Part shown: piece by piece, positions 6,046-6,101 of the stretch | How the letters are laid out: each line of letters begins with the position of its first letter | Numbering within the stretch: the stretch's first letter is position 1 | Source: Andreesenia sp964489735 | Lineage (GTDB): Bacteria; Bacillota; Clostridia; Tissierellales; Gottschalkiaceae | Length of the DNA: 6,101 nucleotides | Direction: 5' to 3' | Assembly (NCBI GenBank): GCA_964489735.1 | Contig: CAZBAL010000055.1 | Location: 1-6,101 of the forward strand | Position numbers and translations under genes: made by a program | Notes under the pieces: generated by a model | What the model was told of the DNA's origin: nothing | Seen by the model: the letters and a program-made list of their open reading frames with translations, nothing else | The model's database searches: none

Positions 6046-6101
6046 CTAAAATATCATACTTTCTAATTCTTTCACTACATTAGGTGATACTGCCTTTTCT
6101 C
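6046..6101 (-). CDS. C-terminal end of an unidentified minus-strand protein (partial)
   Basis: Reading leftward from 6099, one minus-strand frame is open for 17 codons and ends at TAG 6048-6046. It gives EKAVSPNVVKELESMIF, a plausible helical C-terminus. The other two minus frames close within 10 codons. The bidirectional terminator at 5987-6018 lies just beyond the stop, which fits a convergent gene. The piece is too short to name a family, and the frame could still be chance. Confidence 0.45.
   Translation of the reverse strand, partial: EKAVSPNVVKELESMIF

Noticed and set aside
5878..6066. Forward-strand frame overlapping the end of nupO
   Set aside because: It runs through the terminator hairpin and shares sequence with the conserved ATPase C-terminus in another frame, so it is not a gene.

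Overview
The window looks like chromosomal DNA from a low-GC Gram-positive bacterium (Bacillota). It is AT-rich by eye, almost every gene has a strong AGGAGG-type ribosome binding site, one protein carries a Gram-positive style lipobox, and TTG and GTG are probably used as start codons. I cannot assign a genus.

Layout, left to right: the last 19 codons of an unidentified + strand gene (to 61); a hairpin terminator (98-141) that can serve converging transcripts; then a tightly packed minus-strand operon, read from about 3190 down to 188. This operon holds nupP-like permease, nupQ-like permease, a zinc-dependent purine/nucleoside deaminase and a small ferritin-like diiron protein. All the junctions are translationally tight: ATGATG with a 4-base overlap, TAATG with a 1-base overlap, and a stop codon abutting the next Shine-Dalgarno. 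A divergent regulatory region (3191-3419) separates it from a + strand operon of a BMP-family substrate-binding lipoprotein and a 510-residue double-domain ABC ATPase (nupO-like). That operon ends at a clear terminator (5987-6018), beyond which the C-terminal end of another minus-strand gene probably enters the window.

Together the four transport genes make a complete BMP/NupNOPQ-type nucleoside importer: lipoprotein receptor, two permeases and one fused ATPase. The parts are split over two divergent transcripts instead of the usual single operon. The deaminase coupled to the permeases suggests that the imported purine nucleoside, or the base released from it, is deaminated inside the cell, freeing ammonia. 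The role of the diiron protein at the end of that operon is unknown and is the least expected part of the locus.

The intergenic region carries two unexplained sequence structures. One is a 17-bp tandem repeat placed on the -10 box and start site of the lipoprotein promoter. The other is a 12+12 bp near-perfect palindrome just upstream of the permease ribosome binding site. Either could be the binding site of a regulator that is not encoded in the window. Two gene starts were revised on ribosome-binding-site evidence: ferritin-like protein at TTG 679 and NupP-like permease at GTG 3190. I found no RNA genes, insertion sequences, CRISPR array, riboswitch or phage features, and no gene-free stretch longer than about 230 bases.
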